DNA of 62,247 nt. It comes from Burkholderiales bacterium. GTDB taxonomy: Bacteria > Pseudomonadota > Gammaproteobacteria > Burkholderiales > Burkholderiaceae_C. Below are positions 18,729-27,715 of this stretch, one piece after another. Under the pieces are notes generated by a model that was given only the letters and a program-made list of their open reading frames with translations, was not told where the DNA came from and ran no database searches. A program made the translations under genes and the position numbers. The stretch lies in contig RXJV01000061.1 of the NCBI GenBank assembly GCA_003963075.1, positions 1 through 62,247 of the forward strand. The letters run 5' to 3'. Numbering within the stretch: position 1 is the stretch's first letter; each line of letters begins with the position of its first letter.

Positions 18729-19228
18729 GGGGCTTGGATGCGAAGTTCGCCGGGTTTCTGGGAGAAATGCAGCCGCCCGAGCACGTCCATGCCGAGCAGC
18801 GGAGCGGCCAGCTCGGGCAGCACGGTCACGGTGAGGCGCTCGGCGCGGACGCCGCCGGCCAGCGCGATGTCGGCCGTGGCGACAAAGCCCCGCACCGCGC
18901 CGGCCGCGGTTTGCGTGCGCACCGCACCCAGCGGCGTGAGGCCGGCGCGCTCGGCCAGGGCCTGGGGCAGGGCCGTGGAGGTTGCACCGGTGTCGACGAG
19001 GAAGTCCACCTCGATGCCGGCCACGCGGCCGGGCCAATGAAAATGGCCGTCGTCGCCGCGGGTCAGCACGATGTCCTGACCCGCCAGCTGGAAGCGGCTG
19101 GCCTCACGCTGGCGTTCCCAGGCCTTGATGCCCAGGAAGACGCCCAGCGTGACCACCAGCCAGATCGTCACGAGCTTGAACGTGGGGGGCAGGTCCTTCT
19201 GAGGCACGGGCTGCTCGGCGGTGGGCAT
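18725..19228 (-). CDS. Membrane-anchored retropepsin-like aspartic protease
   Basis: A 167-residue protein of the TIGR02281/clan AA family. A single transmembrane helix (about 18-35) follows a short cytoplasmic N-terminus, placing the protease domain in the periplasm. The catalytic motif is DTGA with Asp79 (FLVDTGATSTALP), and the second structural element is LAAPLLGMDVLGRL near the C-terminus. As in retroviral proteases, one aspartate per chain means it must dimerise. The start at 19228 was chosen because the upstream extension lacks conservation-like features. It overlaps the TraB/GumN gene by 4 bp; two putative proteases in one transcript may act on the same envelope target. Confidence 0.85.
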   Translation of the reverse strand: MPTAEQPVPQKDLPPTFKLVTIWLVVTLGVFLGIKAWERQREASRFQLAGQDIVLTRGDDGHFHWPGRVAGIEVDFLVDTGATSTALPQALAERAGLTPLGAVRTQTAAGAVRGFVATADIALAGGVRAERLTVTVLPELAAPLLGMDVLGRLHFSQKPGELRIQAP

Positions 19229-19322
19229 GGGCCTACGATAACCGGCGCCGCGCGCGGCCCCGGCGGGTGGCCGCAATGCCCTCGCAAATGACAGGCCGGC
19301 GCCAGCCGGCGACCATGCCGCC

Positions 19323-20156
19323 ATGCCCTGGGTTCGCCGCATCATCGCCCTGCTCTGCCTCGCCCTGGCGCTGGGACTGGCCGGCTGTTCCGCGCTGACG
19401 CTGGCCTACAACCAGCTGCCGCTGCTTGCCGGCTTCTGGGCCAGCAGCTACCTGGACCTGGAGCCAGCCCAGCAGGCCCGCCTGAGGGAGCAGCTGCGCC
19501 TGTGGCTGGCCTGGCATCGGCGCGAAGAGCTGCCGCATCTGCAGGCCCTGCTGCTGCAGGCCAGCGCCGCGCTGCAGACAGGCGGCATGACGGCGGACGA
19601 GCTGCTGGCGCTGGAGCGCGCCGGCCGCGCCAGCCTGGAGCGCTGCCTGCAGCATGCGGCACCGCTGGCCGCCCCGCTGCTGGCCGAGCTGCGGCCGGCG
19701 CAATGGCTGCATCTGCAGCACAAGCTCGACGACGACACCGACGAGTGGAAGCAGCGCTACAGCGGCCGTGATGCGCCGTCGCAGCGGGCCGCGCGCTATG
19801 TCAAGACGCTGGAGCGCTGGCTCGGCGACCTCGACCGCGCCGCGCGCCGGCAGGCCCGTGCCGAGGCCGAGGGCTGGCAGATGGACCTGCCCCGGCTGCT
19901 GCAGGCCCGCGCCCAGCGACAGGCCGGCACCATCGAAGCCCTGCAGGCCTGGGCCCGGCAGGACCTGGCCGGCGGCACGGCGCAGCTGATGCGCATGTCG
20001 CAGACCCTGCCTGCCGAGCAGGCCTACCGGGAGGAAATCATGGCCAGCGTGCTGAGGCTGTTCCAGGGCCTGGACGCCGGCCAGCGCGAGCAGGTGCGTC
20101 GGCACTGGGCCGACTGGATGGCCCAGCTGCGGACACTGCAAGCGGCTAGCTCCTGA
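19323..20156 (+). CDS. DUF6279 family lipoprotein
   Basis: A 277-residue probable outer- or inner-membrane lipoprotein. The signal peptide ends in the lipobox LAGC with lipidated Cys22. The mature protein is almost entirely helical and rich in Leu, Ala, Arg and Gln. It starts with the family-like LAYNQLPLLAGFWASSYLDL (about 28-47), followed by RxQLRxWLAWHRREELP. I recognise the pattern of DUF6279 lipoproteins; function is unknown. The last 11 bp overlap the convergent permease gene. Confidence 0.8.
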   Translation: MPWVRRIIALLCLALALGLAGCSALTLAYNQLPLLAGFWASSYLDLEPAQQARLREQLRLWLAWHRREELPHLQALLLQASAALQTGGMTADELLALERAGRASLERCLQHAAPLAAPLLAELRPAQWLHLQHKLDDDTDEWKQRYSGRDAPSQRAARYVKTLERWLGDLDRAARRQARAEAEGWQMDLPRLLQARAQRQAGTIEALQAWARQDLAGGTAQLMRMSQTLPAEQAYREEIMASVLRLFQGLDAGQREQVRRHWADWMAQLRTLQAASS

Positions 20157-21453
20157 GCGCCGCCACCGGCGACAGCCGCGCCGCACGCCGTGCCGGCACC
20201 CACACCGCCAGCTGGCCCAGCAGCCACAGCGACAGCGCGCCAGCCGGCAGATAGCCCCAGGGCAGGCCCGGCAGCTCGTAGCTCTGCATCAGCAGCCGGC
20301 TCAGCGCCACGGCACCGGCCAGGCCGAGGGCAATGCCGGTCGTCGTCAGCAGCAGGTTCTCCAGCTGGAAGTAGCGCAGGATCTGGCCCTCGGTGGCGCC
20401 CAGCGCGCGGCGGGTGCCGATCATCCGGGTGCGCTGCTGCACCCAGAAGCTCGCCAGCCCGACGATGCCCATCGCCGTGACCAGCAGCAGCGCCACGCAG
20501 ACGCCGCCCAGCATCCAGGCCATCGCGCGGTCCTGGGCATAGAACTCCGCACGCATCTCGGTCAGGGTTTGGGCGCTCGTGACGACGCGGCTGGGGTCGG
20601 CCTGCTCCAGCGCCGCGGTCGCGGCCTTGATCTGCGCATCGCGCCGGCCAGGCTCGGTGCGCAACACATAGCGGCCGCCATCGCGCAGCGGCAACACCAT
20701 CGCATAGCTGCCGCTCTCGCCGGCCGTGCCACCGCGCCCGAGGTGCATCTGCGGGTGCGTCAGTGTCTCCACGACGCCGATGACGGTGGTCGGTGCGCTG
20801 CCAAAAATATAGACCGACTGGCCCAGCGCCGAGCGGCCCGGGAACAGGCGTTGCGCCACGGCCTGGCTGATGATGACCTGGCCGATCCGCGGCTCGGCCA
20901 CGCTGAAGGCCTGAAAGCCATCGAGCACCTCGTCGGCCGTGAAATTGCGGCCTTCCACCAGCCGCAGCCCGAAGGTGGGCAGCAATTGCTCATCGCCTCC
21001 GTACTGCGACGCAATGATGCGATCCGCCTGCTTGCCAGGCGACAACGCGATGCTGCCGGTGATGCTGTTTCTGAAGAACGCAATCTGGGGGGTCGATGTC
21101 GCGGCCTTGACGCCCGGCAAGGCGCGCAGCCGTGCCAAATCCTGGCCGACGATGCCCGGCACCAGCTCCGGCGCGATGCGCTGGCTGCCGCGAATATTCA
21201 GCACGACCAGCTCGGATTCGGCCAGGCCGGTGGGCGTGTCGAGCAGGGCCACGCGGGTCTGGATCAGGTGCAGCGCATTCGTCACGATGGCGCAGGTCAG
21301 CGCCACCTCCAGCACGATCAGGCCGGCCGCGATGCGGTGGCGGCGCAGCGTGGACAGGATGGGCGCCAGGTCCGACAGCTGGGCACGCAGGCCGGCAAGC
21401 AAGCCGCGGCCGGCACGCGGCGGGTTGGCCGGCAGGGTCATGGAAGAGGACAT
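20146..21453 (-). CDS. ABC transporter permease, MacB/FtsX type (second)
   Basis: A 435-residue inner-membrane permease. One N-terminal helix (about 38-58) is followed by a large periplasmic MacB_PCD-like domain. Three helices follow in an FtsX domain, with the typical sequence LLLVTAMGIVGLASFWVQQR and the coupling region RTRMIGTRRALGATEGQILR. It is the last gene of the efflux operon and pairs with the preceding permease (21453-22760); the two share only this general architecture, so a heterodimeric transporter is expected. The junction is TGATG, a one-base overlap. It lacks the fused ATPase found in MacB itself. Confidence 0.9.
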   Translation of the reverse strand: MSSSMTLPANPPRAGRGLLAGLRAQLSDLAPILSTLRRHRIAAGLIVLEVALTCAIVTNALHLIQTRVALLDTPTGLAESELVVLNIRGSQRIAPELVPGIVGQDLARLRALPGVKAATSTPQIAFFRNSITGSIALSPGKQADRIIASQYGGDEQLLPTFGLRLVEGRNFTADEVLDGFQAFSVAEPRIGQVIISQAVAQRLFPGRSALGQSVYIFGSAPTTVIGVVETLTHPQMHLGRGGTAGESGSYAMVLPLRDGGRYVLRTEPGRRDAQIKAATAALEQADPSRVVTSAQTLTEMRAEFYAQDRAMAWMLGGVCVALLLVTAMGIVGLASFWVQQRTRMIGTRRALGATEGQILRYFQLENLLLTTTGIALGLAGAVALSRLLMQSYELPGLPWGYLPAGALSLWLLGQLAVWVPARRAARLSPVAALRS

Positions 21454-22760
21454 CACTGCACCTTCAGTTGAACGGCGGGGGTCACGAGGGCGGCGCGCCA
21501 GGCCGGCAGCAGGCCGGCACACAGGCTGGCCAGCAGGGCCAGGCCCAGCGTCAGCGCGAGCATGGGCGCGTCGAGTTCGGCGAGCCGGGCGTATTCATTG
21601 GGGCTGTGGCGCACCAGCCAGAGGCCGCCGGCGGCCAGGGCCAGGCCCAGCAGCGCGCCGGCCAGGCCCAGCAGGCCCGCCTCGACGATGAACTGCGCAA
21701 AGATCGCACGGCGCGTCGCGCCCAAGGCGCGGCGCACACCGATCTCGCCGGCGCGCCGCATGGTCTTGGCCAGCAGCAGGCCCACCATGTTGACGACGCA
21801 GACCAGCAGGAAGCCGAAGGCCAGCCAGGTCTGCAGCCGCACGTCGGCCGGCAGCACCTTCTGCGAATCCAGCCACTGCATCACATTGCGCAGCCTCACC
21901 TTGGTCGGGCGCTCGAAGCGGCCGGCCGCTCGCTGGGCCTCCGAGTACCGCACCAGATAGTCGCGGTAGGCGGCCGCGTCCTCGGGTCGGTCGAGCTCGA
22001 CCCAGTACTGGATCCACGAGCAGGAGGCGTTCATGTCATAGGCCGAGCCGCCGTTGGACCCTTTGCCCCAGCACTGAACGTTTCCCCAGTGACCCACCTT
22101 CAGCACCATCGCGGTCGAGAACGGCAAGAACACGTCCTCCATCTGCGTGTAGCTGCCCGTCGTCAGGTCGAAGAAGTGCGGTTGCAGCTTCCAGGGCTTG
22201 AGCACGCCCACCACGCGCAGGGGCTGGCCGCGCACCAGGATCTCGCGTCCGATGCTGTTGGCGCCGCCGAAGAGCTTGTCGTTGAGCGCGGACGAGATCA
22301 CCGCCACGCGGGCCTCGGCCGCATCGTCGGCAGCACTCCAGCCGCCGCCGACCTGCCAGGGCGCGTCGAACATCGCGAAGAAGTCGGCGGACGTGTAGCG
22401 GACGGAGGAAAAAACCGGCTTGGTCCGGGCGTCGGCCAGCGACACCGCGGTGTTGCTGCCACTCATCATGGCCTGGCGCGGCGCGCGCCGGTCGCGCAAC
22501 AGCGCGTTGGCATCGAACCGGGTCAGGTCAAACGTCGGCTCCTCGCCGGCCTTGTAGTCCAACATCTCGCCGGCATCGATCTGCACATTGAACAGCCGCG
22601 CGCTCTTGTGCGGAATCGGGTCGTCGGCGAGCACGTGGTAGACGGTCAGCGTCGTCATGCAGGCGCCGATGCCCAGGCCCAGGGCCAGCACCATCAGCGC
22701 GCTCAGGCCCTTGGAGGCGCGGGCGCTGCGGACGGCGAGTTCAAGGTAATGCAGCAGCAT
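21453..22760 (-). CDS. ABC transporter permease, MacB/FtsX type (first)
   Basis: A 435-residue inner-membrane permease. The N-terminus MLLHYLELAVRSARASKGLS and helix 1 (LMVLALGLGIGACMTTLTVY) are followed by a periplasmic domain of about 230 residues. Three helices with the FtsX motif AKTMRRAGEIGVRRALGATR close the protein. The periplasmic domain contains two cysteines in a short segment (VQCWGKGSNGG and NASCSWIQYW) that might form a disulfide. It starts directly after the TolC-like gene and overlaps the next permease gene by one base. It works with the ATPase at 24148-24831. Confidence 0.9.
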   Translation of the reverse strand: MLLHYLELAVRSARASKGLSALMVLALGLGIGACMTTLTVYHVLADDPIPHKSARLFNVQIDAGEMLDYKAGEEPTFDLTRFDANALLRDRRAPRQAMMSGSNTAVSLADARTKPVFSSVRYTSADFFAMFDAPWQVGGGWSAADDAAEARVAVISSALNDKLFGGANSIGREILVRGQPLRVVGVLKPWKLQPHFFDLTTGSYTQMEDVFLPFSTAMVLKVGHWGNVQCWGKGSNGGSAYDMNASCSWIQYWVELDRPEDAAAYRDYLVRYSEAQRAAGRFERPTKVRLRNVMQWLDSQKVLPADVRLQTWLAFGFLLVCVVNMVGLLLAKTMRRAGEIGVRRALGATRRAIFAQFIVEAGLLGLAGALLGLALAAGGLWLVRHSPNEYARLAELDAPMLALTLGLALLASLCAGLLPAWRAALVTPAVQLKVQ

Positions 22761-24044
22761 TCAGTTCTCCAGCAAGGTGTTCACAGCGGCCAGCTCGGCA
22801 TCGCCCAGCGAGCCGGCCGCGCGGTGCAGGGCCAGCAGGGCCAGCACATGGCGGTGGCGGGCCTGGGTCTGGGCGTTTTGCGCCGCGGTCAGGGTCTGGA
22901 TCGCGAGCAGCAGATCGGTCGTGCTGCGCGTCCCCAGCGTCAGGCCGGCGCGCGTCGAGCTCAACGCACGCTCGGCGGCTTCGACCGCAGCCTGCGCGGC
23001 CTGCAACTGCGCCGCGCCCTGCGCCACCGCCAGATGCTGGGCCCGCACCTCGCGCTGCACCGCACGCCGGCCGGCCTCCATCTGCTCACGCACCGCCTCG
23101 CGCTGCAGGACTGCGCGCTCGGCTGCGGCGCTCGTGGCGCCACCCGCGAACAGCGGCAGGCTCAGGCGCAGCGCGACCTGGGTGGGCGTTCCGCCGGCGG
23201 AAGCCGGCACGCCGTCGCCGCGCTGGCGCGTCGTGTCAACGGCCAGGCTGAGCGTGGGCAGATGGCCGGCGCGGGCTGCGGCGATGCGCTGCTCGCCGGC
23301 CTGCAGGTCCAGCTGCAGCGCACGCAACTCGGGATTGGCCTGCAGCGCACGCCCCGCCCAGGCCTCGGCGTCGTCCGGCAGGGGCTGGGCCGCCAGGCTC
23401 TGGCGCAGCGGCTGCACGGTCGCGGGCGGGCTGCCGGTCACCTGGGCCAGGGCCTGGCGCGCATCGGCCAGCGCCAGCTCGGCGGCCAGCGTGCTCGCAC
23501 GGGCCAGCTCGCGATAGGCCCGCGACTGGTCGGCCTCGACCTGTGCCGACAGGCCGGCCTGGAAACGGCTCTCGGCCTCGCGGACCTGGCGGTCGAAGGC
23601 CTCCTCGTTGGCGCGCGCGGTGGCGAGCTGGGCCTGGGCCGACAGCAGGCCGAAATAGGCCTCGGCCACGCGCTGGCGCGCCGCCTGCTCGGCCGCCGCG
23701 AGGCGCTCGGCCTCGGCCGAAGCCTGGCTGCGGCTGGCGTCCCAGGTGCTCAGCGCGGCCAGGTCCACCAGGGCCTGACTGATGCTGCTGGTGGTCGTGT
23801 GGCTGCGGTTGCCGCCCTGGTCGCGCAGTTCATCGCGGCGCAGGCTCCATTGCGGCAGCAGGGCGGCCCGCGCCACGCCCACCGACGCCTGCTGCGCGCC
23901 ACTCAGCGCGGCGGCCTGGCGCAGCAGCGGGTCGGCCGCACGGGCCTGGGCCCAGACCTGCAGCAGGTCGTCGGCATGGGCGGCCGTGTTCAAGCACAGC
24001 AGGGAGGCGAGCAGCACGCTTGCCCGCCGTGCGCCGGCCCGCAT
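22761..24044 (-). CDS. TolC-family outer membrane efflux protein
   Basis: Outer-membrane exit duct of the tripartite ABC efflux system (427 residues from the ATG at 24044). The N-terminus [24 protein letters not shown] is a signal peptide. Two related halves of long coiled-coil helices follow, rich in Ala, Gln and Arg, e.g. [20 protein letters not shown] near 170 and the matching [20 protein letters not shown] in the second half. An upstream in-frame ATG at 24146, one base after the ATPase stop, would add 34 residues in front of the signal peptide, so I prefer 24044; the upstream start could still serve for coupling. A TolC gene inside an ABC-permease operon makes this export system self-contained. 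Confidence 0.85.
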   Translation of the reverse strand: MRAGARRASVLLASLLCLNTAAHADDLLQVWAQARAADPLLRQAAALSGAQQASVGVARAALLPQWSLRRDELRDQGGNRSHTTTSSISQALVDLAALSTWDASRSQASAEAERLAAAEQAARQRVAEAYFGLLSAQAQLATARANEEAFDRQVREAESRFQAGLSAQVEADQSRAYRELARASTLAAELALADARQALAQVTGSPPATVQPLRQSLAAQPLPDDAEAWAGRALQANPELRALQLDLQAGEQRIAAARAGHLPTLSLAVDTTRQRGDGVPASAGGTPTQVALRLSLPLFAGGATSAAAERAVLQREAVREQMEAGRRAVQREVRAQHLAVAQGAAQLQAAQAAVEAAERALSSTRAGLTLGTRSTTDLLLAIQTLTAAQNAQTQARHRHVLALLALHRAAGSLGDAELAAVNTLLEN

Positions 24045-24147
24045 CCAAGCCGACCCGTGCCGGCGGCCGGCTCGCGGCTCGGCGCTGCGGGCATCGCCGC
24101 CGCCCCGGGGGGCCAACCCAGGCAATTCTTGGACGCGGAGCATCATC

Positions 24148-24831
24148 TCAGGCGGTCAGTTCAGCAGCGAGGTCGACCACCTGGCCATCGATGACATGGA
24201 CATTGCGCTGCGCTCGGGCCGCGAGTTGCGGGTCGTGCGTGACCATGACGATGGTGGCGCCGTCGCGGTGCAGTTCCTCCAGCAGTTCCATGACGCTGCG
24301 CGCCATCGCGCTGTCGAGGTTGCCGGTGGGCTCGTCGGCGAGCAGCAGGCGCGGCTCGCCGGCCAGCGCCCGCGCAATGGCCACGCGCTGCTGCTGGCCG
24401 CCGGACAGCTCCGCCGGATAGTGCTTGCCGCGGGCCGACAGGCCGACGCGGGCCAGCGCATCGGCGGCACGCTTGCGGCGCTCGGCCGAGCCGTAGCCGC
24501 GGTAGCGCAGCGGCACCTCGATGTTGTCGAGCACATGGAGGTCGGGGATCAGGTTGAAGGCCTGGAAGATGAAGCCGATCTTCTGGTTGCGCACCGCCGA
24601 GCGCTCGCGGTCGCCCATGCGGCTGACGTCGATGCCGTCGAGCCGATAGCTGCCGCCGCTGAAGGCCTCCAGCAGGCCGGCGATGGTCAGGAAGGTGGTC
24701 TTGCCCGAGCCGGACGGGCCGGTCACGGCGACGAACTCGCCTTCGTTGACGGTGAGGTTGAAATCGCGCAGCGCATAGGTCTCGACCATTTCGGTGCGGT
24801 AGACCTTCTGCAGTTTTTCCATCTGGAGCAT
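24148..24831 (-). CDS. ABC transporter ATP-binding protein, MacB/LolD type
   Basis: A 227-residue ATPase that powers the two FtsX-type permeases downstream. All motifs are intact: Walker A GPSGSGKT (38-45), Q-loop Gln90, signature LSGGQQQ (142-148), Walker B LLLADEP (162-168, Glu167), and the switch histidine in [10 protein letters not shown]. The sequence is typical of the MacB/LolD/SalX subgroup, whose members use mechanotransmission rather than moving substrate through the membrane. It lies between the adaptor and TolC genes; a 141-bp gap separates it from the adaptor stop. Confidence 0.95.
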   Translation of the reverse strand: MLQMEKLQKVYRTEMVETYALRDFNLTVNEGEFVAVTGPSGSGKTTFLTIAGLLEAFSGGSYRLDGIDVSRMGDRERSAVRNQKIGFIFQAFNLIPDLHVLDNIEVPLRYRGYGSAERRKRAADALARVGLSARGKHYPAELSGGQQQRVAIARALAGEPRLLLADEPTGNLDSAMARSVMELLEELHRDGATIVMVTHDPQLAARAQRNVHVIDGQVVDLAAELTA

Positions 24832-24972
24832 GGGGATTCCTCAGGGTTGTGTTGGGGCTGGGGCCGTGGTGTTGGTTGCTGTTTAGAGAGCCTCAGGACT
24901 CGGTTCAGCTTGACGGGGCGAACTCCCGGCTGGGCCTCGCCATCACGACAGCGCAACCGAAAGCCATGACCC

Positions 24973-26247
24973 TCAATCCGCAATCAGGACGCGCTCCGCG
25001 CCCTTGAAGTTGTCCGTCCCGGAGATCACGACCCGGTCGCCCGCCTGCAGGCCCGACAGCACCTCCACACGTTCCAGCGAGCGCGCACCGAGCTTGACGG
25101 CCACCTTCTCGGCGAAGCCGCCGCGCAGCACATAGGCATGGCTGCCGCCGCCCTCGTCGACGAAGCTGCCGCTCGCCACGCCCAGCACCTTGTCGCGCCG
25201 GTCGAGCAGCACCCGCACCGACAGGCGCTGGTTCTGGCGCAGCTGCTCGGGCTGCGGGCCGGCAAAGCGCAGGCGGGCCGTGACTTCACCGTTCACGACT
25301 TCCGGCGACACCGAGCTGACCTGGCCGGCCCAGCGCTGGCCGTTGCCGGTGATCTCGCCGGGCATGCCCGGCTGCAGCTCGCGGGCGAAGCTCTCGGCCA
25401 CCTGCATCTGCACCTCCAGCGCCGACAGGTCGACGACCGACAGCAGCTTGGCGTCGCGGGCCACGTTCGCGCGGTCGGCCAGGAAGAGCTGGCCGACCTG
25501 GCCGTCCACCGGCGAGCGCACCTGCAGCTCGGCCACCTGGCGCTCCAGGTCGGCGACCAGCAGCTGCTGGCGCGCCAGCGCGCTCCGCTTGGCCTGCACG
25601 TCGAGCTTGAGGCTGTCGGTCTTGAGGCCGCGCAGATCCCGCGCCTGGTCGAGCGCGAGCCGGGCCTTGGCCAGGGCATCCTGGGCGCGCTCCACCTGCA
25701 TGCGGGCCGTGGCGCCGGCCTCGAAGGCCTGGGTCTGGCGGGCCAGGTCGTTGGCGGCGGTCTGCTGGTCGATGCGGGCGTTTTCATAGGCGCTCTGCAG
25801 CGCCGCGGTCTGCTGGCGGGCCTCGACCTCGGCCCGCGCCAGCTCGGCACGCAGCGCGTCGACATGGCTGCGTTCCTGCGCCAGGCGGTTGGTCAGCTCG
25901 GGCGAATCGACCCGGGCCAGCACCTGGCCGCGCTTGACCGGATCGCCGGCCTGCACGACCAGCGTGACGGTGCCGGCGCCCGGGGCGTAGAGCGTCGGGC
26001 TCTGGGCCGCGACGATGCGGCCCTCGCCGGCCACATCGCGCGTCAGTGGCGCGACCTCGACGGTGGCCAGGCTCAGCCGCGCGGCGCTGACCGCGGTGCC
26101 CGCCGACCAGCCCTGCATCAGGCGCGGCAGGCCCAGGGCGGCGGCCAGCACGGCAATCAGGCCAACGCCGACCCAGATCAGCGGCCTGCGGCGGCGCGGG
26201 GCGAGCGGCCGGTCCTGCTCGGAGGTGTCACGAAAAGCTGCACTCAT
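24973..26247 (-). CDS. MacA/HlyD-like periplasmic adaptor (membrane fusion protein)
   Basis: A 424-residue adaptor linking the inner-membrane ABC permeases to the TolC-like duct. An arginine-rich N-terminus precedes one membrane helix (about 22-40). A biotinyl-lipoyl half-domain follows (LYAPGAGTVTLVVQAGDPVK), then a long coiled-coil hairpin of about 130 residues (VDALRAELARAEVEARQQTA onward). The second lipoyl half is VRSPVDGQVGQLFLADRANV, followed by a beta-barrel and a C-terminal membrane-proximal domain. It is the first gene of the five-gene efflux operon. The sigma-54-like element upstream would place the transcript start almost at this ATG, making the message nearly leaderless. Confidence 0.9.
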   Translation of the reverse strand: MSAAFRDTSEQDRPLAPRRRRPLIWVGVGLIAVLAAALGLPRLMQGWSAGTAVSAARLSLATVEVAPLTRDVAGEGRIVAAQSPTLYAPGAGTVTLVVQAGDPVKRGQVLARVDSPELTNRLAQERSHVDALRAELARAEVEARQQTAALQSAYENARIDQQTAANDLARQTQAFEAGATARMQVERAQDALAKARLALDQARDLRGLKTDSLKLDVQAKRSALARQQLLVADLERQVAELQVRSPVDGQVGQLFLADRANVARDAKLLSVVDLSALEVQMQVAESFARELQPGMPGEITGNGQRWAGQVSSVSPEVVNGEVTARLRFAGPQPEQLRQNQRLSVRVLLDRRDKVLGVASGSFVDEGGGSHAYVLRGGFAEKVAVKLGARSLERVEVLSGLQAGDRVVISGTDNFKGAERVLIAD

Positions 26248-26258
26248 GCCCCGGAGTT

Positions 26259-26274
26259 AGCAATCTGCGGGCCA
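26259..26274 (-). promoter_or_regulatory. Sigma-54-like -24/-12 promoter of the efflux operon
   Basis: On the minus strand the sequence TGGCCCGCAGATTGCT matches the sigma-54 pattern TGGC-N7-TTGC, with the invariant GG and GC exactly 10 bases apart. Predicted initiation is near 26248, one base before the adaptor ATG, which is unusually close and lowers confidence. A perfect palindrome further upstream could be the enhancer site. Match and spacing are seen directly; use of sigma-54 is inference. Confidence 0.4.
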
Positions 26275-26316
26275 GCTGCCGCGGCCCGATGAATCAGGCA
26301 CTTGCGTACGCCGAGG

Positions 26317-26348
26317 ACTGTCCGCGGACAGTGCGCGGACAGCGGACA
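26317..26348. promoter_or_regulatory. 16-bp palindrome plus repeated GCGGACA half-sites
   Basis: ACTGTCCGCGGACAGT at 26317-26332 is a perfect 16-bp inverted repeat. Two further copies of its half-site, GCGGACA, follow at 26335-26341 and 26343-26349. It sits about 45-60 bp upstream of the sigma-54-like element and 70 bp upstream of the efflux adaptor start, and also between that operon and the convergent-side ccdA stop. This looks like a binding site for a dimeric regulator, such as a Fis-type enhancer-binding protein; no candidate regulator gene is adjacent. Confidence 0.5.
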
Positions 26349-26360
26349 ACGGTCAGGGAA

Positions 26361-27083
26361 TCAAAATCGGGTGGTCAGCGCCAGCCAGGCGTCGGGCAGA
26401 TGCCGGGTGATCTGGGCCTCGGCCCATTTGTCGGCGCCGCTCAGAATGGCCAGGCCGACCCCCAGCAGCAGCACGCCGAAGACCCGTTTGCCGGCATCAC
26501 CGTGAGCCAGCACCCAGGCCCGCAGCCGGGCCGTGGCGCCGCGCGAGGCATAGGCGGCCAGCATCAGCGGCAGGGCCGCGCCCAGGCCGAACAGGCCCAG
26601 GATCAGCGCGCCGCGCCCGGCCCCGCCCTCGCTGGCCACCAGCGTCAGTGCCGAGCCGAGCAGCGGCCCGGAGCAAGGGCTCCAGATCAGCCCCAGCAGG
26701 GCGCCCAGCAGCAGCGCGCCGCGCAGCGAGCCCGCGTCCACGCCGGCCGAGGCGCGGCTGGCCGAATCGGCCAGCGGGCTGATCCAGCGCGTGAAGCGCT
26801 CGTTCAAGGCCGGCACCAGCATGACCAGGCCAAAAGCCACCAGCAGCAGGGCCGCGAAGACGCGCAGCCGGGCCGGGTCCAGCCCCAGGGCATCGCCCAG
26901 CAGGCCCACCACGACACCGGCCAGCGCAAACGAGGCTGTCATGCCCAGCCCCATCGCCAGCGGCGCCGCGCGGTGGCCCTGCAGGGCGCCGCCCAACACC
27001 AGCGGCAGCAGCGGGAAGACGCAGGGCGACAGCGTCGTCAGGCTGCCCGCGGCGACGCTCAGTCCCAGCTCGGCGACGCTCAC
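26361..27083 (-). CDS. CcdA/DsbD-type thiol-disulfide transmembrane protein
   Basis: A 240-residue inner-membrane protein of the CcdA/DsbD-beta family that carries reducing equivalents from cytoplasmic thioredoxin to the periplasm. Six hydrophobic helices are visible. The redox cysteines are Cys21 (LSPCVFPLLP) in helix 1 and Cys137 (WSPCSGPLLG) in helix 4, both in the family context of Pro-Cys. The start is a GTG at 27083 that overlaps the stop of the thioredoxin gene (GTGA); no ATG fits the hydrophobic N-terminus. With the upstream periplasmic thioredoxin it forms a two-gene version of DsbD. Confidence 0.85.
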   Translation of the reverse strand: MSVAELGLSVAAGSLTTLSPCVFPLLPLVLGGALQGHRAAPLAMGLGMTASFALAGVVVGLLGDALGLDPARLRVFAALLLVAFGLVMLVPALNERFTRWISPLADSASRASAGVDAGSLRGALLLGALLGLIWSPCSGPLLGSALTLVASEGGAGRGALILGLFGLGAALPLMLAAYASRGATARLRAWVLAHGDAGKRVFGVLLLGVGLAILSGADKWAEAQITRHLPDAWLALTTRF

Positions 27084-27463
27084 AGCGCCGCCTTCAGCAG
27101 CTTGCGCACGGCATCGACATCGGTCTGGCCGACCAGCCGGGCGCGCTCGCTGGCGCCGTGATAGGCGATCAGCGTGGACTGGGTGCGCACCTTGAGGGCG
27201 CGGTTGAGCTCGGTCTCCTTGTCGTAGTCGACCCGCAGCACCGTCACGTCCAGGCCGGGTTCGGACTTCAGTGCATCGAATGACTTGTCCTGGGCGCGAC
27301 AGGTGGGACACCAGTCGGCATGGAAATGCAGCACCACCGGGCGGCCGGCGCCCTGGGCCGCGGCCAGCGCGGAAGCGCTGTAGGGCTGGACGTCGAGCGC
27401 CCAGGACGGCGCAGCAAGGGTGAGGGCGCAGAGTACGAGCAGGGAACGGCGGACGATGGACAT
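27080..27463 (-). CDS. Periplasmic thioredoxin-fold protein
   Basis: A 127-residue exported thioredoxin-like protein. The signal peptide MSIVRRSLLVLCALTLAAPSWA is followed by a thioredoxin fold with active site WCPTC (Cys52 and Cys55) after HFHADW. The last strand and helix match (VRTQSTLIAYHG). The cis-proline position before beta-4 is replaced by Ser-Thr (RTQSTL), which differs from classical TrxA. It overlaps the ccdA-like gene by 4 bp and is likely its redox partner in cytochrome c maturation or periplasmic disulfide reduction. Confidence 0.85.
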   Translation of the reverse strand: MSIVRRSLLVLCALTLAAPSWALDVQPYSASALAAAQGAGRPVVLHFHADWCPTCRAQDKSFDALKSEPGLDVTVLRVDYDKETELNRALKVRTQSTLIAYHGASERARLVGQTDVDAVRKLLKAAL

Positions 27464-27715
27464 GGCTGGGCGAAGCAAAGGAAACACAGGACTGAGTCGC
27501 CCGGTCCCGACAGGCCTTACAGCCACGCGGCAAGGCCTTGGATTCGCAGCAGAGATCGTGACGAAATCATGACGCCGCCTCCCATTTGAGGCCGACCGAC
27601 GGCCTGTCATCAGCCTGCAACGCAGGGGTCGCATTTGCTTACGAAAGCCCACAACTGGTGGCGAGACGCGGGTGGGGTCAAGCACCGAACATCTGGGCCT
27701 CACTCGGAGATCGAC

